Part shown: positions 24,309-33,007 of the stretch, in pieces
How positions within the stretch are numbered: the stretch's first letter is position 1
How the letters are laid out: every line of letters begins with the position of its first letter
From: Gemmatimonadales bacterium
GTDB lineage: Bacteria; Gemmatimonadota; Gemmatimonadetes; Longimicrobiales; Gaopeijiaceae
DNA: 38,390 bases
Assembly (NCBI GenBank): GCA_007695225.1
Contig: REED01000087.1
Location: 1-38,390, forward strand
Direction of reading: 5' to 3'
Translations under genes and position numbers: made by a program
Notes under the pieces: model-generated
What the model saw: the letters and a program-made list of their open reading frames with translations, nothing else
Databases searched by the model: none
Told to the model about the DNA's origin: nothing

Positions 24309-26924
24309 GTGACCCGTCCAGCCCCGGATTCTCCTTCGCCCCTCTCTTCCATTCCCAGGTCTCCTTCCGGGGACGCCTCGTCGGACGGTGCGAGCCTCGG
24401 TCCCGGCCATGGCGACGGAGAGGGCCGTGGGCCGGGCGAGGGCCAGGGCGTTGGGCTGACCCTTCCCGTCACCGGGATGACCTGCGCGGCCTGCTCCTCG
24501 GCTGTGGAGAGGGCCCTCTCCCGGAGCGAAGGGATCCTGGATGCCCACGTCTCCCTGGCCACCGGCGAGGCCCGGGTGCGCATCGATCCGACCCAGACAG
24601 GACCGGAAGGGGTCGTGGATGTGATCCGCCGGACCGGGTACGACGTGGAGGCGCAGGAAGCCCGCTTCGGAGTGACGGGGATGACTTGTGCCGCCTGTGT
24701 CTCCGCGGTGGACCGAGCCCTCCAGCGGGTCCCGGGCGTGGTCTCGGCGGAGGTGGGTCTGGCCTCCGAAGAGGCGAAGGTCCGCTGGATCCCGGGCGTC
24801 GTGGAGGAAGACGATCTACTCCAGGCGGTGGAAGCGGCTGGGTTCGGACTCCACCCGTTGAAGGGGGAGGGAGCCGGAGGGAGCGACGACCGGGAGGCCC
24901 GCCGAGCCGAGGACCGAGAGGCGGAGGCTCGGGATCTCTTCCGCAAGTTCTGGGTGGGGGCGATCCTTTCCATCCCCGTCCTTCTCCTGGGACACCACGA
25001 GTGGGTGCCCTTCCTCCGGGGACTGGACCACGGACAGGTCCGCCTGCTCTGGGGGCTGAGCGGGGTGCTCACCCTCCCCATCATGGTCTGGGTGGGGGGG
25101 CGCTTCTTCACCCGCGGGTGGAAGTCGGCCCGGAAGCTCGCCCCCAACATGGACACGCTGGTGGCCATGGGAACGGGGGCCGCCTTCCTCTACTCGGTGG
25201 TGGCGGTCTCGGCGCCGGGGCTGTTCCCCGAGGGAACGGCCCACCCCTTCTTCGAAGCCGCCGCGGTGATCATCACCCTGGTGGTCCTTGGGCAGGCCCT
25301 GGAGGCCCGGGCTCGGGGGACGACCTCCGCCGCCCTTCGGGCGCTCATGGATCTTCGACCCCGTCAGGCTCGGGTGGTCCGGGACGGCGAAGAGGTGGAG
25401 GTTCCGGTGGAGGAGGTGGAGGTGGGGGAGATTCTCGTGGTCCGCCCGGGGGAGCGGATCCCGGTGGACGGAGAGGTGACCCGGGGGGCCTCCGCCATCG
25501 ACGAGTCCATGGTCACCGGGGAGTCCATCCCTGTGGAGAAGGGAGTGGGGGATCCGCTCACCGGGGGCACCATCAATCGCTCGGGAAGCTTCCGGATGCG
25601 GGCCACCCGGGTGGGGAGTGACACGGTGCTGGCGCAGATCGTGGCGCTGGTCCGCGAGGCCCAGGGGTCTCGGCCCCCCATCCAACGCCTGGTGGACAAG
25701 GTGTCCGGGGTCTTCGTTCCCGTGGTGGTGGCCATCGCTGTCCTCACCTTCATCCTGTGGCTCCTTGTGGGTCCGGAGCCCTCCCTGAACTACGCCGTCG
25801 TTGTGGCCGTCTCCATTCTGGTCATCGCGTGTCCCTGTGCCCTGGGGCTCGCCACCCCCATCTCGGTGATGATCGCCGTGGGGAAGGCGGCGGAGCACGG
25901 GATTCTCATCCGGAACGGCGAGGCCCTTCAGAAGGCCCGGGCGCTGGATGTGATCCTCCTGGACAAGACGGGGACGGTGACCCGTGGCGAGCCCCGGATC
26001 ACCGACGTGGTTCCTCTGCGGGATGAGGATGGGGATGGGGCCAGGCACCGACTCCTCCAGTGGGCGGCGGCCGCCGAGTCGGGCTCCGAGCACCCCCTGG
26101 GTCAGGCGGTGGTGGCGGCGGCCCGAGCCGCCGAACTCTCCATCTCCTCCGCCGAGGAGTTCGAGGGGGTGGCGGGCAAGGGCGTCCGGGCTCTCGTCGA
26201 GGGGAAGGCCGTGCTGGTGGGCACCCCCACGCTGCTGGCCGAGGCGGGGGTGGATCCCCAGCCCCTTCAGTCCCAGTGGGATCGACTCTCCCGGGAGGGG
26301 AAGACGCCGGCCCTGGTGGCGGTTGGGGGCGAGGCCATGGGGGTCCTGGCCTGGGCCGACACGGAGCGGGAGGATTCGGCGGCGGCGGTGGCGCGGCTCC
26401 GGGGGCTGGGGCTTCAGGTGATCATGGTGACCGGGGACAACGAGACCACCGCCCGGGCCGTGGCGGAGCGAGTGGGGATCGACGAGGTCCGGGCCGGCGT
26501 TCTCCCCGACGGCAAGTCGGAGGTGGTGGCGGCCCTGCAGTCCCAGGGGCGACGGGTGGGGATGGTGGGCGACGGGATCAACGATGCTCCGGCGCTGGCC
26601 CGGGCCGACGTGGGGTTGGCCATGGGTGGGGGGACCGACGTGGCCATGGAGACCGCCGACATCACCCTCATGCGGAGTTCCCTCCATGGAGTCGCCGACG
26701 CCGTCGAGCTCTCCCGGGCGGCGGTGCGGAACATGAAACAGAACCTCGTGGGCGCATTCTTCTACAACACCGCGGCCATTCCGGTCGCGGCAGGGGCCCT
26801 CTACCCCTTCCTGGGACTCCTCCTCAATCCGATGATCGCGGGGGCTGCCATGGCGTTCAGTTCCGTGACCGTGGTCACCAACGCCAATCGCCTACGTCGC
26901 TGGCATCCGTCCCTTCGTAAATGA
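24309..26924 (+). CDS. copA: Copper-translocating P1B-type ATPase
   Basis: Cu(I) exporting ATPase of the cytoplasmic membrane, 871 residues from the GTG at 24309. Two heavy-metal-binding domains carry GMTCAAC at 56-62 and 124-130. Membrane helices follow, then the actuator motif TGES (403-406), the metal-site CPC (508-510) in [12 protein letters not shown], the phosphorylation site DKTGT (552-556), SEHPLG, and the hinge [10 protein letters not shown]. These are the P1B-1 (Cu+/Ag+) hallmarks. A roughly 45-residue Ser/Pro/Gly-rich tail precedes the first metal domain. No copper chaperone or copper-sensing regulator is adjacent, though a sulfocyanin elsewhere in the window would need copper. Confidence 0.93.
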   Translation: MTRPAPDSPSPLSSIPRSPSGDASSDGASLGPGHGDGEGRGPGEGQGVGLTLPVTGMTCAACSSAVERALSRSEGILDAHVSLATGEARVRIDPTQTGPEGVVDVIRRTGYDVEAQEARFGVTGMTCAACVSAVDRALQRVPGVVSAEVGLASEEAKVRWIPGVVEEDDLLQAVEAAGFGLHPLKGEGAGGSDDREARRAEDREAEARDLFRKFWVGAILSIPVLLLGHHEWVPFLRGLDHGQVRLLWGLSGVLTLPIMVWVGGRFFTRGWKSARKLAPNMDTLVAMGTGAAFLYSVVAVSAPGLFPEGTAHPFFEAAAVIITLVVLGQALEARARGTTSAALRALMDLRPRQARVVRDGEEVEVPVEEVEVGEILVVRPGERIPVDGEVTRGASAIDESMVTGESIPVEKGVGDPLTGGTINRSGSFRMRATRVGSDTVLAQIVALVREAQGSRPPIQRLVDKVSGVFVPVVVAIAVLTFILWLLVGPEPSLNYAVVVAVSILVIACPCALGLATPISVMIAVGKAAEHGILIRNGEALQKARALDVILLDKTGTVTRGEPRITDVVPLRDEDGDGARHRLLQWAAAAESGSEHPLGQAVVAAARAAELSISSAEEFEGVAGKGVRALVEGKAVLVGTPTLLAEAGVDPQPLQSQWDRLSREGKTPALVAVGGEAMGVLAWADTEREDSAAAVARLRGLGLQVIMVTGDNETTARAVAERVGIDEVRAGVLPDGKSEVVAALQSQGRRVGMVGDGINDAPALARADVGLAMGGGTDVAMETADITLMRSSLHGVADAVELSRAAVRNMKQNLVGAFFYNTAAIPVAAGALYPFLGLLLNPMIAGAAMAFSSVTVVTNANRLRRWHPSLRK

Positions 26925-26940
26925 CCTTCCTCCTGGAAGG
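26925..26940 (+). terminator. Weak hairpin after copA
   Basis: CCTTCC (26925-26930) pairs with GGAAGG (26935-26940) across a TCCT loop, directly after the copA stop. There is no T tract, so termination here is doubtful. Confidence 0.3.
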
Positions 26941-27061
26941 CTGTGGAAGAATTACAGGGGACCACCGAGGGTGACGCTCCGGTGCGTTCCGCGACACCGA
27001 TTGCAACCGGACCTTCCGGAGACTTATCCTCCTTCCTCACCCTCGAATTGGAGCCGTGGAG

Positions 27062-28360
27062 ATGAACCCGTCCAGGATCCTGACCCTCCTCGTTTTAAGC
27101 TGGGCCGTCGCCTGTTCCCCTGAGCCGGGGGAGGACCCGCCCCCACCCCAGATGGGGGCCGCACCGGAACGGACCGAGGCCGAACTCGTGGAGCGGGCCC
27201 GGGAGATCCACCATCGGGTCATCACCATCGACACCCATGTGGACATCCCCTTCAACTTCGCTACCGAAGAGGTGGATCCCGGGGTACGGGGACGATTCCA
27301 GAACGACCTTCCCAAGATGCGGGAGGGAGGACTCGACGCCGCCTTCTTCATCGTGTACCACGGCCAGCAGGAGCGGACCCCTGACGGATATGCATCGGCG
27401 CTGGAGGGTGCCATGCGGAAGTTCGAGGGGGTCCGGCGGATGAGCTACGACCTGTATCCCGACGAGATCGACCTGGCGTACTCCGCCGCCGATGTGGAGC
27501 GGATCCATGGGGAGGGGAAGCTGGTGGCCCTCATCGGGGTGGAGAACGCCTACCCCATCGGCGAGGACCTCTCTCTCCTGGCGGAGTTCCATCGCCTGGG
27601 GGCGCTCTACACCTCCCTCACCCACAACGGGCACTCCCAGTTCGGAGACGCCGCGGTGGAGCGGCCGGACCTGGGGGATGACGGACCGGAGTGGGGGGGG
27701 CTCTCCCCCCTGGGGGAGGCCGCGGTGGATGAACTCAACCGATTGGGGATCATGGTGGACGTTTCCCACGCCGCGAAATCCACCATGATGCAGATCGTGG
27801 AGCGCTCCCGGGCACCCATCATCGCCTCCCACTCCTCCATCCGGGCGGTGGCGGACCACCCCCGGAACCTGGACGACGAGCAGCTCCGGGCCATTCGGGA
27901 AAACGGGGGCGTGGCCCAGACCACCGCCCTGGCCGGCTTCGTCAAGGTCCAGCCCCCCGAGCGGAGCCAGGCCATCGCCGACCTCCGCGGGCGGGTGGGG
28001 CTCGAGGGGTCCAACCCGGGAGTCCTCTCCCCATCGGATCGGGAGGAGTGGGACCGGGGGATGGCGGAGATCGACGACCGCTGGCCCCCCGCCACCCTCC
28101 AGGACTACATCGACCACATCGACTACGCAGTGGACCTGGTGGGGGTCGACCATGTGGGGATCTCCTCGGACTTCGATGGGGGAGGGGGAGTGGTGGGGTG
28201 GAATGACGCCTCCGAGACCTTCAACGTCACCCTTGAACTGGTGCGCCGGGGATATGGCGAGGAGGAGATCCGAAAGCTCTGGGGTGGAAACCTCCTCCGG
28301 GTCCTCCGGGCGGTGGAGGGCGTCGCCGAGGAGATCCGGGGCGAAGCCCAGGGAGAATGA
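27062..28360 (+). CDS. Membrane dipeptidase (renal dipeptidase-like), M19 family
   Basis: Zinc-dependent dipeptidase, exported, 432 residues. The active-site set is visible: HxD in TIDTHVDIPFN, the bridging Glu in GVENAYPI, the two His in VDVSHAAKS and IIASHSSIRA, and the Asp in GISSDFDGGGG. The N-terminal leader ends LSWAVAC, a possible but imperfect lipobox. I prefer the ATG at 27062 (GGAG 8 nt upstream) to the GTG at 27056. It may act on peptides or beta-lactam-like substrates outside the cytoplasm. The neighbouring gene is also an exported amidohydrolase-superfamily enzyme, separated by a 17-bp minisatellite. Confidence 0.9.
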   Translation: MNPSRILTLLVLSWAVACSPEPGEDPPPPQMGAAPERTEAELVERAREIHHRVITIDTHVDIPFNFATEEVDPGVRGRFQNDLPKMREGGLDAAFFIVYHGQQERTPDGYASALEGAMRKFEGVRRMSYDLYPDEIDLAYSAADVERIHGEGKLVALIGVENAYPIGEDLSLLAEFHRLGALYTSLTHNGHSQFGDAAVERPDLGDDGPEWGGLSPLGEAAVDELNRLGIMVDVSHAAKSTMMQIVERSRAPIIASHSSIRAVADHPRNLDDEQLRAIRENGGVAQTTALAGFVKVQPPERSQAIADLRGRVGLEGSNPGVLSPSDREEWDRGMAEIDDRWPPATLQDYIDHIDYAVDLVGVDHVGISSDFDGGGGVVGWNDASETFNVTLELVRRGYGEEEIRKLWGGNLLRVLRAVEGVAEEIRGEAQGE

Positions 28361-28373
28361 TCGCCCAGAGAAC

Positions 28374-28457
28374 CCGGGAAGGATGACATACCAGCAAGGA
28401 TGATGTACCGGGAAGGATGACCGACCGGGAAAGATGACATACCGGGAAGGATGATAG
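28374..28457. repeat. 17-bp tandem repeat, five copies
   Basis: Units of consensus CCGGGAAGGATGACATA start at 28374, 28391, 28408, 28425 and 28442 with exact 17-bp spacing; the second copy is CCAGCAAGGATGATGTA. They fill most of the gap between the M19 dipeptidase and amidohydrolase genes. Spacer sequence is absent, so it is a minisatellite and not a CRISPR. Confidence 0.93.
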
Positions 28458-28529
28458 ATTGGTAGGTCGGGACGGGGGCGGCACATCCCCGTTCTGCATC
28501 TGACCATGACCCTACCCGTGGAGACCCCC

Positions 28530-29891
28530 ATGCGACCTCCCCCGCGAATCATCCCGCGCTTCCGGACCCTTCCTGTCCTGGCCATCCCGGTCCTCCTGGG
28601 GATGGCCCTTTCCGTCCAATCCGCATCCGCCCAGACCGACCCCTCCCCCGAAACGGTGGTGGTCCAGGCCGGGGCCCTCTTCGACGGCACCGGGGAGACC
28701 CTCCGGCAAGAGGTGAGCATCGTGATCCGGGAGGGTCGCATCGACGAGGTTCGGGACGGGATCCACGCTCCGGCTGGAGCGCGAGTGGTGGACCTGTCCG
28801 AATGGACGGTCCTGCCGGGCCTCATGGATCTCCACACCCACATCACCTCGGACCCCACCGGTGAACTCGCGGGAGACCCGTTCCGCAGCTTCCCGGGGAC
28901 GGCGGCCCTGGTCGGAGCCCGAAACGCCCACACCACCCTCCTGGCCGGATTCACCACCATCCGGAACGCCGGCGCCGGCGAGTTCGCCGATATCGCCCTC
29001 CGGGACGCCATCCAGCGGGGCGTGGTCCCGGGGCCCCGGATCTATACGGCTGGAAATGGACTGGGGACGACGGGTTCCCATTGTGACCGTACCGGGTTCC
29101 GTCCCGACCTCTTTCCCGAGACCGGGATCGCCGACGGCGTCTTCAACGGAGCCGAGGAGGCCCGGGCCGCGACCCGCTACCAGATCAAGTACGGGGCCGA
29201 CCTGATCAAGACCTGCGCCACCGCCGGGGTCATGTCCGCCGGTACCGAGATCGGACCGGCGCAGGCCACCTTCGAGGAGCTCCAGGCCATCGTGGAGACG
29301 GCCGCCATGCTGGACCGTCGGGTCATGGCCCATGCCCATGGGATCGAGGGGATCCGGAATGCCGTGCGGGCCGGGGTGGCCTCCATCGATCACGGCGCCG
29401 AGTTGGATGACGAGATCCTGGCGGAGATGCGTCAGAGGGGAACCTACCTGGTGCCCACCATCATGGCCTTCGAGTACGTCTTCCAGGCCGCGGAGGACGG
29501 GACCCTGGCGCCCTGGTCCGCCATCAAGGCCCGGGAGATCACCCCCGTGGCCCGGGAGTCCCACCGACGGGCGGTGGCCGCAGGGGTGCCCATCGCCTTC
29601 GGCACTGACGCCGGAGTCTTTCCCCATGGGACCAACGCCGACGAGTTCCGTCTCCTGGTGGAGGCAGGGATGACACCGGCTCAGGCCCTCCTCTCCGCCA
29701 CCCGGGAGGCCGCCAATCTCCTGGGGATCCTGGACGAGGCGGGTACGGTGGAGGAGGGGAAGTGGGGCGATCTCGTGGCGGTTCGGGGGAATCCCCTGGA
29801 GGACGTGGAGCTCCTCAAGGAGGTCGGGTTCGTCATGAAGGACGGGGTCATCTACAAGGAGGATGGCCTCCCCACGCTCCCACGGAGGTGA
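28530..29891 (+). CDS. Exported metal-dependent amidohydrolase (imidazolonepropionase/prolidase-like)
   Basis: A 453-residue amidohydrolase with a Sec signal peptide (VLAIPVLLGMALSVQSASAQ). The metal site of the superfamily is visible: MDLHTHI (HxH), a Lys candidate for carboxylation in GADLIKTC, H in MAHAHG, H in SIDHGAE, and the catalytic Asp in FGTDAGVFPHG. The C-terminal composite domain ends KWGDLVAVRGNPLEDVELL. Members often cleave Xaa-Pro or Xaa-Arg dipeptides or organophosphates; the substrate cannot be told here. The ATG at 28530 has GGAG 6 nt upstream and gives a clean signal peptide; the ATG at 28506 has no ribosome-binding site. The stop lies inside an 8-bp tandem repeat. Confidence 0.88.
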   Translation: MRPPPRIIPRFRTLPVLAIPVLLGMALSVQSASAQTDPSPETVVVQAGALFDGTGETLRQEVSIVIREGRIDEVRDGIHAPAGARVVDLSEWTVLPGLMDLHTHITSDPTGELAGDPFRSFPGTAALVGARNAHTTLLAGFTTIRNAGAGEFADIALRDAIQRGVVPGPRIYTAGNGLGTTGSHCDRTGFRPDLFPETGIADGVFNGAEEARAATRYQIKYGADLIKTCATAGVMSAGTEIGPAQATFEELQAIVETAAMLDRRVMAHAHGIEGIRNAVRAGVASIDHGAELDDEILAEMRQRGTYLVPTIMAFEYVFQAAEDGTLAPWSAIKAREITPVARESHRRAVAAGVPIAFGTDAGVFPHGTNADEFRLLVEAGMTPAQALLSATREAANLLGILDEAGTVEEGKWGDLVAVRGNPLEDVELLKEVGFVMKDGVIYKEDGLPTLPRR

Positions 29892-29915
29892 GGAGGTGAG
29901 GAGGTGAGGAGGTGA
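29884..29915. repeat. 8-bp tandem repeat, four copies
   Basis: Four perfect copies of GGAGGTGA. The first carries the TGA stop of the amidohydrolase gene; the array fills the 26-bp gap to the convergent HmuY-like gene. Confidence 0.9.
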
Positions 29916-29917
29916 GA

Positions 29918-30595
29918 TCAGGGATCGGGAAGGGGAGACGGCCTGTCCCTCGCATCCGCCCCTCCGCCCTCCGCTGGCTGGACATCGGAGCCGCCGTCCC
30001 CGGCGTAGACGTAGCGGAAGGTGACGCACCCCGGCTGGGCGCCTGGGCAGTAATAGCCCAGTAGTTCCAGCTTGGCGAAACGTCCGTCAGCGGTGCGGAC
30101 GACGTACACCCTCGGGCGGGGCGTGAGGAGGTGGGACAGGAAGGAGTAGTCGTACCACTCCCGGATGGCCTCGTTCACCGAGTCTCCACGAGCCGCGGTG
30201 GGCACGTAGCCCTCCAACGGGACCGTGCGGACCTCGTCGAAGGGAACCTCTCCCAGGTCCAGGATCCCGCCTTCCCCGAAGAAGCCCTGCCCCCCGTTGG
30301 CAATGATCTGGAAGCGGCGGAAGGCCAGGTCCCAGTCCGTGGGCCCCGGGTCGCGTACCACCGCCCCCGCCTGGAAGGAGAAGTGGGTCCAGCGATGGGA
30401 GGCGGTGGCGTCCACCGTTCGGAGAACGGGTCCCACCCGGGCCTCCCCGGCGGAATCGGAGACCACGGGGGAGGGAGCGTACATGGGCGGACTGGGCCGC
30501 TGGAGGGTGAGGAGGACCAGCACCGCCGCCACCAGGGCCACTCCCCCTCCGATGAGGATCCCTCTTCGATGGGAGACCAACGCTGTCCACGCCAT
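29918..30595 (-). CDS. HmuY-like heme-binding-family protein with N-terminal membrane anchor
   Basis: A 225-residue protein. An uncleaved-looking membrane helix (GILIGGGVALVAAVLVLLTL, about 12-31) is followed by a domain that resembles HmuY, a heme-binding envelope protein of Bacteroidota: RWTHFSFQAGAVV, DWDLAFRRFQIIANGG, REWYDYSFLSHLLTPRPRVYVVRTADGRFAKLELLGYY and VTFRYVYAGDG. Heme ligands cannot be assigned with confidence. The ATG at 30595 is fixed by AAAGGAG 7 nt upstream (30603-30609 on this strand); the open frame upstream is Arg-rich and not believable. It diverges from the ferredoxin gene and converges with the amidohydrolase. No hemophore receptor is adjacent. Confidence 0.7.
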   Translation of the reverse strand: MAWTALVSHRRGILIGGGVALVAAVLVLLTLQRPSPPMYAPSPVVSDSAGEARVGPVLRTVDATASHRWTHFSFQAGAVVRDPGPTDWDLAFRRFQIIANGGQGFFGEGGILDLGEVPFDEVRTVPLEGYVPTAARGDSVNEAIREWYDYSFLSHLLTPRPRVYVVRTADGRFAKLELLGYYCPGAQPGCVTFRYVYAGDGGSDVQPAEGGGADARDRPSPLPDP

Positions 30596-30602
30596 GGGGG
30601 CG

Positions 30603-30609
30603 CTCCTTT
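30603..30609 (-). promoter_or_regulatory. Ribosome-binding site for the HmuY-like gene
   Basis: AAAGGAG on the minus strand, 7 nt before the ATG at 30595. It rejects the longer frame that begins at 30799. Confidence 0.7.
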
Positions 30610-30831
30610 CGGGCCGCACGAGGGGGTCTCGTCCATCTTTCAACTTCCTTCCACGAACTGAGGGGGTCACCCGACCCTCTGCAACCCCCCTTCCCAGGGG
30701 ACCCTCCTTCTTCAACGGCCTTCGACGCCTTGGGGGGACCTCGGCGATTCGTCCCCTGGGAGGCCACTTGCCCTTCCGCCGACCCCGACAGATGTTCACC
30801 CCGGATGGACACCCACTTCCGGGGAGGGGCC

Positions 30832-31077
30832 GTGGCGGGGACGGAGGAACGGACGTTCGGCGAGTACCGGGTGCAGATCGACCGCCTTCTCTGTGTCGGA
30901 TTCGGCGACTGCATCGCCGAGGCCCCAGGTGCCTTCGAGTTCGATGACGAGGGGATCGCCGTCTTCCGGAAGGGCGCGGAGGAGGAGAGCCTCGTGGCGC
31001 TTCTGGATGCCTGCGCCTCCTGTCCCGTGGATGCCCTCACCGTGTGGGACGGATCCGGAGAGCAGATCATCCCCTGA
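30832..31077 (+). CDS. Small single-cluster ferredoxin ([3Fe-4S] or [4Fe-4S])
   Basis: An 81-residue electron carrier. The cluster cysteines are C21 and C27 (CVGFGDC) and C61 and C64 (CASCP), an arrangement of the short monocluster ferredoxins in which the middle residue of the usual CxxCxxC is not Cys; the extra CxxC before the final Pro is worth noting. ECF/EFDDEGIAVF between the motifs is the usual strand. I choose the GTG at 30832 (GGGGAGG 4-5 nt upstream); an ATG at 30805 would add nine residues with no ribosome-binding site. It precedes an Mrp/NBP35 ATPase by 66 bp and heads the plus-strand cluster to the end of the window. Confidence 0.83.
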   Translation: MAGTEERTFGEYRVQIDRLLCVGFGDCIAEAPGAFEFDDEGIAVFRKGAEEESLVALLDACASCPVDALTVWDGSGEQIIP

Positions 31078-31143
31078 CGCCCTCGTCGCTGTCCCTGAGC
31101 CCCGAATCTCCTGGGGATCCCCCGCTGGGGGAGGAGGCAATCC

Positions 31144-32085
31144 GTGCGGAAGTTCCGGACGTACCATGACGTGGACAAGTCCACCGGGTCCCAGCTCCTG
31201 GAACAGGTGCTGGACCAGCGTTCCCGCCTGGCCGAGCGATTGGCGGGGATCGGACAGGTAGTGGCGGTGGCCAGCGGAAAGGGCGGCGTGGGGAAGAGCG
31301 CCGTCACGGCGAACCTGGCCGTGACCCTCTCGGCCATGGGACGCCGGGTGGGGGTGGTGGATGCCGACCTCAATGGCCCCTCCCTGGCCCGGATGCTGGG
31401 GGTACCCAGGGGTGTCCTGGTGGATCGAGCCGACGGTGTGGTCCCGCCGAAGGGAGCGGCCGGCGTCCCCGTCATCTCCATGGAGCTCCTCCAGGAGGCG
31501 GAGGATGCCCCCTTGCGTTGGCAGGATCCAGGTGGGGACACCTTCATCTGGCAGAGTACCATGGAGACCAACGTCCTCCGGGAGTTCCTGGCGGATGTGG
31601 CCTGGGGGGAGTTGGACTACCTCCTGGTGGACATTCCCCCGGGGACGGACAAGATCGGTCGGTTCCTGGAACTCGTCCCCGCCCTCCCCGTGGCCCTCCT
31701 GGTGACCACCCCCTCGGAGCTTTCCCGAGCGGTGGTGGCCCGGTCCCTCCGGATGGTCCGGGAAGCAGGGATCCCCTCGGTGGCCCTGGTGGCCAACATG
31801 TCGGGGTATCGGTGCCCCGGGTGCGGGGAGCGTCACCCCATCTTCCCCGGAGATGGAGCCCGTCGGCTGTCCGAGGAAGGCTCGGTTCCCATCTGGGGCG
31901 AGATTCCCTTCGATCCCCGGATCAGTGAGGACACGGACCGGGGGAGGCCCCGGGTGCTGGAGGATCCGGAAGGGGAGGTGGCCCAGGGCTTCCGACAGGT
32001 GGCCCTCCACCTGGAGGAGGCCGCCGGGGCAGGGAAGGTTTCCGGAGAGGGGCAGGCTTCCCCGCAGGAGGGGAGTCAGCCATGA
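31144..32085 (+). CDS. Mrp/NBP35-family iron-sulfur cluster carrier ATPase
   Basis: P-loop ATPase of the Mrp/ApbC/NBP35 family, which in other organisms binds and passes on [4Fe-4S] clusters. The 313-residue protein has the deviant Walker A SGKGGVGKS (44-52), VDADLNGPS, a switch LLVDIPPGTDK, and the cluster-binding C224-x2-C227 in MSGYRCPGCGE. The N-terminus lacks the DUF59 domain found in many Mrp proteins. GAGGAGG lies just before the GTG start at 31144. The C-terminal 25 residues are Gly/Gln/Ser-rich. It overlaps the PCP_red-domain gene by ATGA and follows a ferredoxin, so it likely serves cofactor delivery to a partner encoded nearby. Confidence 0.88.
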   Translation: MRKFRTYHDVDKSTGSQLLEQVLDQRSRLAERLAGIGQVVAVASGKGGVGKSAVTANLAVTLSAMGRRVGVVDADLNGPSLARMLGVPRGVLVDRADGVVPPKGAAGVPVISMELLQEAEDAPLRWQDPGGDTFIWQSTMETNVLREFLADVAWGELDYLLVDIPPGTDKIGRFLELVPALPVALLVTTPSELSRAVVARSLRMVREAGIPSVALVANMSGYRCPGCGERHPIFPGDGARRLSEEGSVPIWGEIPFDPRISEDTDRGRPRVLEDPEGEVAQGFRQVALHLEEAAGAGKVSGEGQASPQEGSQP

Positions 32086-32624
32086 AGTTCCTCTGCATTC
32101 CCTGCGACGAGGTCATGGCCTTCGCCGAGCGGCAGATCCCCGGTGACGGGACCATGGCCGCCGTCTTCCAATGCCCCGCGTGCGACCGGGAGATGGCCAT
32201 GCTCACCAACCCCATGGAGACGCAGCTGGTGAGTTCCCTGGGGGTGAAGGTGGGGGGGCGTGAAGTACCGGCTCAGCCCATGGAGGGGGTCCGGGGCGGA
32301 CTCGCCGGGGGCCGGGATTCCGCCTTCTCCGAGGAGGAGGACGTCGGGGGGACGGACACCGTCCCCGGGGGGGCGGGCTCCTCCCCTTCCCAGGGGTGGG
32401 AGGGGGACGCTGAGCCCGAACCGGAGTGGGGGGAGAATCCCCGCTATACCGGTCCGGTGCACTGGAGCCCGGAGGCGGTGGATCGCCTCCAGCGGGTGCC
32501 CCGCTTCGTCCGGGGGATGGTGAAGCGGATCTACACCGACTACGCCCGGGAGAAGGGCATCCCGACCCTGACCCCGGAGATCATGGACGTGGCCCGGGCG
32601 GAGCTCGGGCTGGAAGGGATGTAG
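32082..32624 (+). CDS. Zinc-ribbon protein with C-terminal PCP_red domain
   Basis: A 180-residue protein with two parts. At the N-terminus C5-x2-C8 and C31-x2-C34 form a zinc ribbon or an iron site. After a Gly/Glu-rich linker, residues about 126-175 (HWSPEAVDRLQRVPRFVRGMVKRIYTDYAREKGIPTLTPEIMDVARAELG) match the PCP_red domain known from the C-terminus of light-independent protochlorophyllide reductase subunit B and from small stand-alone proteins. There is no chlorophyll pathway in the window. The ATG overlaps the Mrp stop (ATGA), so the two are coupled. The next gene starts at once after the TAG. The role is unknown; a redox or tetrapyrrole interaction is inferred. Confidence 0.78.
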   Translation: MKFLCIPCDEVMAFAERQIPGDGTMAAVFQCPACDREMAMLTNPMETQLVSSLGVKVGGREVPAQPMEGVRGGLAGGRDSAFSEEEDVGGTDTVPGGAGSSPSQGWEGDAEPEPEWGENPRYTGPVHWSPEAVDRLQRVPRFVRGMVKRIYTDYAREKGIPTLTPEIMDVARAELGLEGM

Positions 32625-32996
32625 ATGTCCGAGGCCCGAACCCGGAAGTTCCGGCAGGCGGCCTTCGTCTACCTCCACGTGGGGATCCTCTACCTCTTCG
32701 CCGTGGTGGCCATGAGCCGCGCCGGAGCCCTTCCGGTGGAGCGGGGTCCGGTGGGGATCTGGCTCCTTCTGGGCGTCGCCATCGTGGCTCTGGTCTTCTG
32801 GGGGCTCTGGAGCTGGCAGAACGCCTGGTTCGCCCGGGCGGTCTGGTTCGTCCACGCCCTCCGGATCCCGGCCCTCATGCAAGGCGCCTTCTTTCCCGAT
32901 CCGGAATCGGCCCTCTCCCCCTCGTTCCACCTCACCGCCCTCTTCGTGGTCCTGGTGAACCTGGCCATGCTGGCTCGGGCCGGTTGGGACCTCTGA
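32625..32996 (+). CDS. Small integral membrane protein, unknown
   Basis: A 123-residue protein that I do not recognise, with three likely membrane helices: about 15-33 (YLHVGILYLFAVVAMS), 43-65 (VGIWLLLGVAIVALVFWGLWSW) and 100-118 (LTALFVVLVNLAMLARAG). The start ATG abuts the previous stop (TAGATG) and the stop is 11 bp before the ABC ATPase, so it belongs to the same transcription unit. Trp-rich loops (WSWQNAWFARAVWFVHALR) lie between helices 2 and 3. It may be a membrane anchor or partner for the cluster's products. Confidence 0.7.
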   Translation: MSEARTRKFRQAAFVYLHVGILYLFAVVAMSRAGALPVERGPVGIWLLLGVAIVALVFWGLWSWQNAWFARAVWFVHALRIPALMQGAFFPDPESALSPSFHLTALFVVLVNLAMLARAGWDL

Positions 32997-33007
32997 CCAG
33001 CCGGAGG

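Noticed and set aside
28374-28457. CRISPR-like array
   Set aside because: Units are contiguous 17-bp repeats with no spacers and no cas genes nearby.
27095-29011. Minus-strand open frame of 638 codons opposite the dipeptidase and amidohydrolase
   Set aside because: Shadow frame of two well-conserved enzymes, low complexity and rich in His, Pro and Gly.
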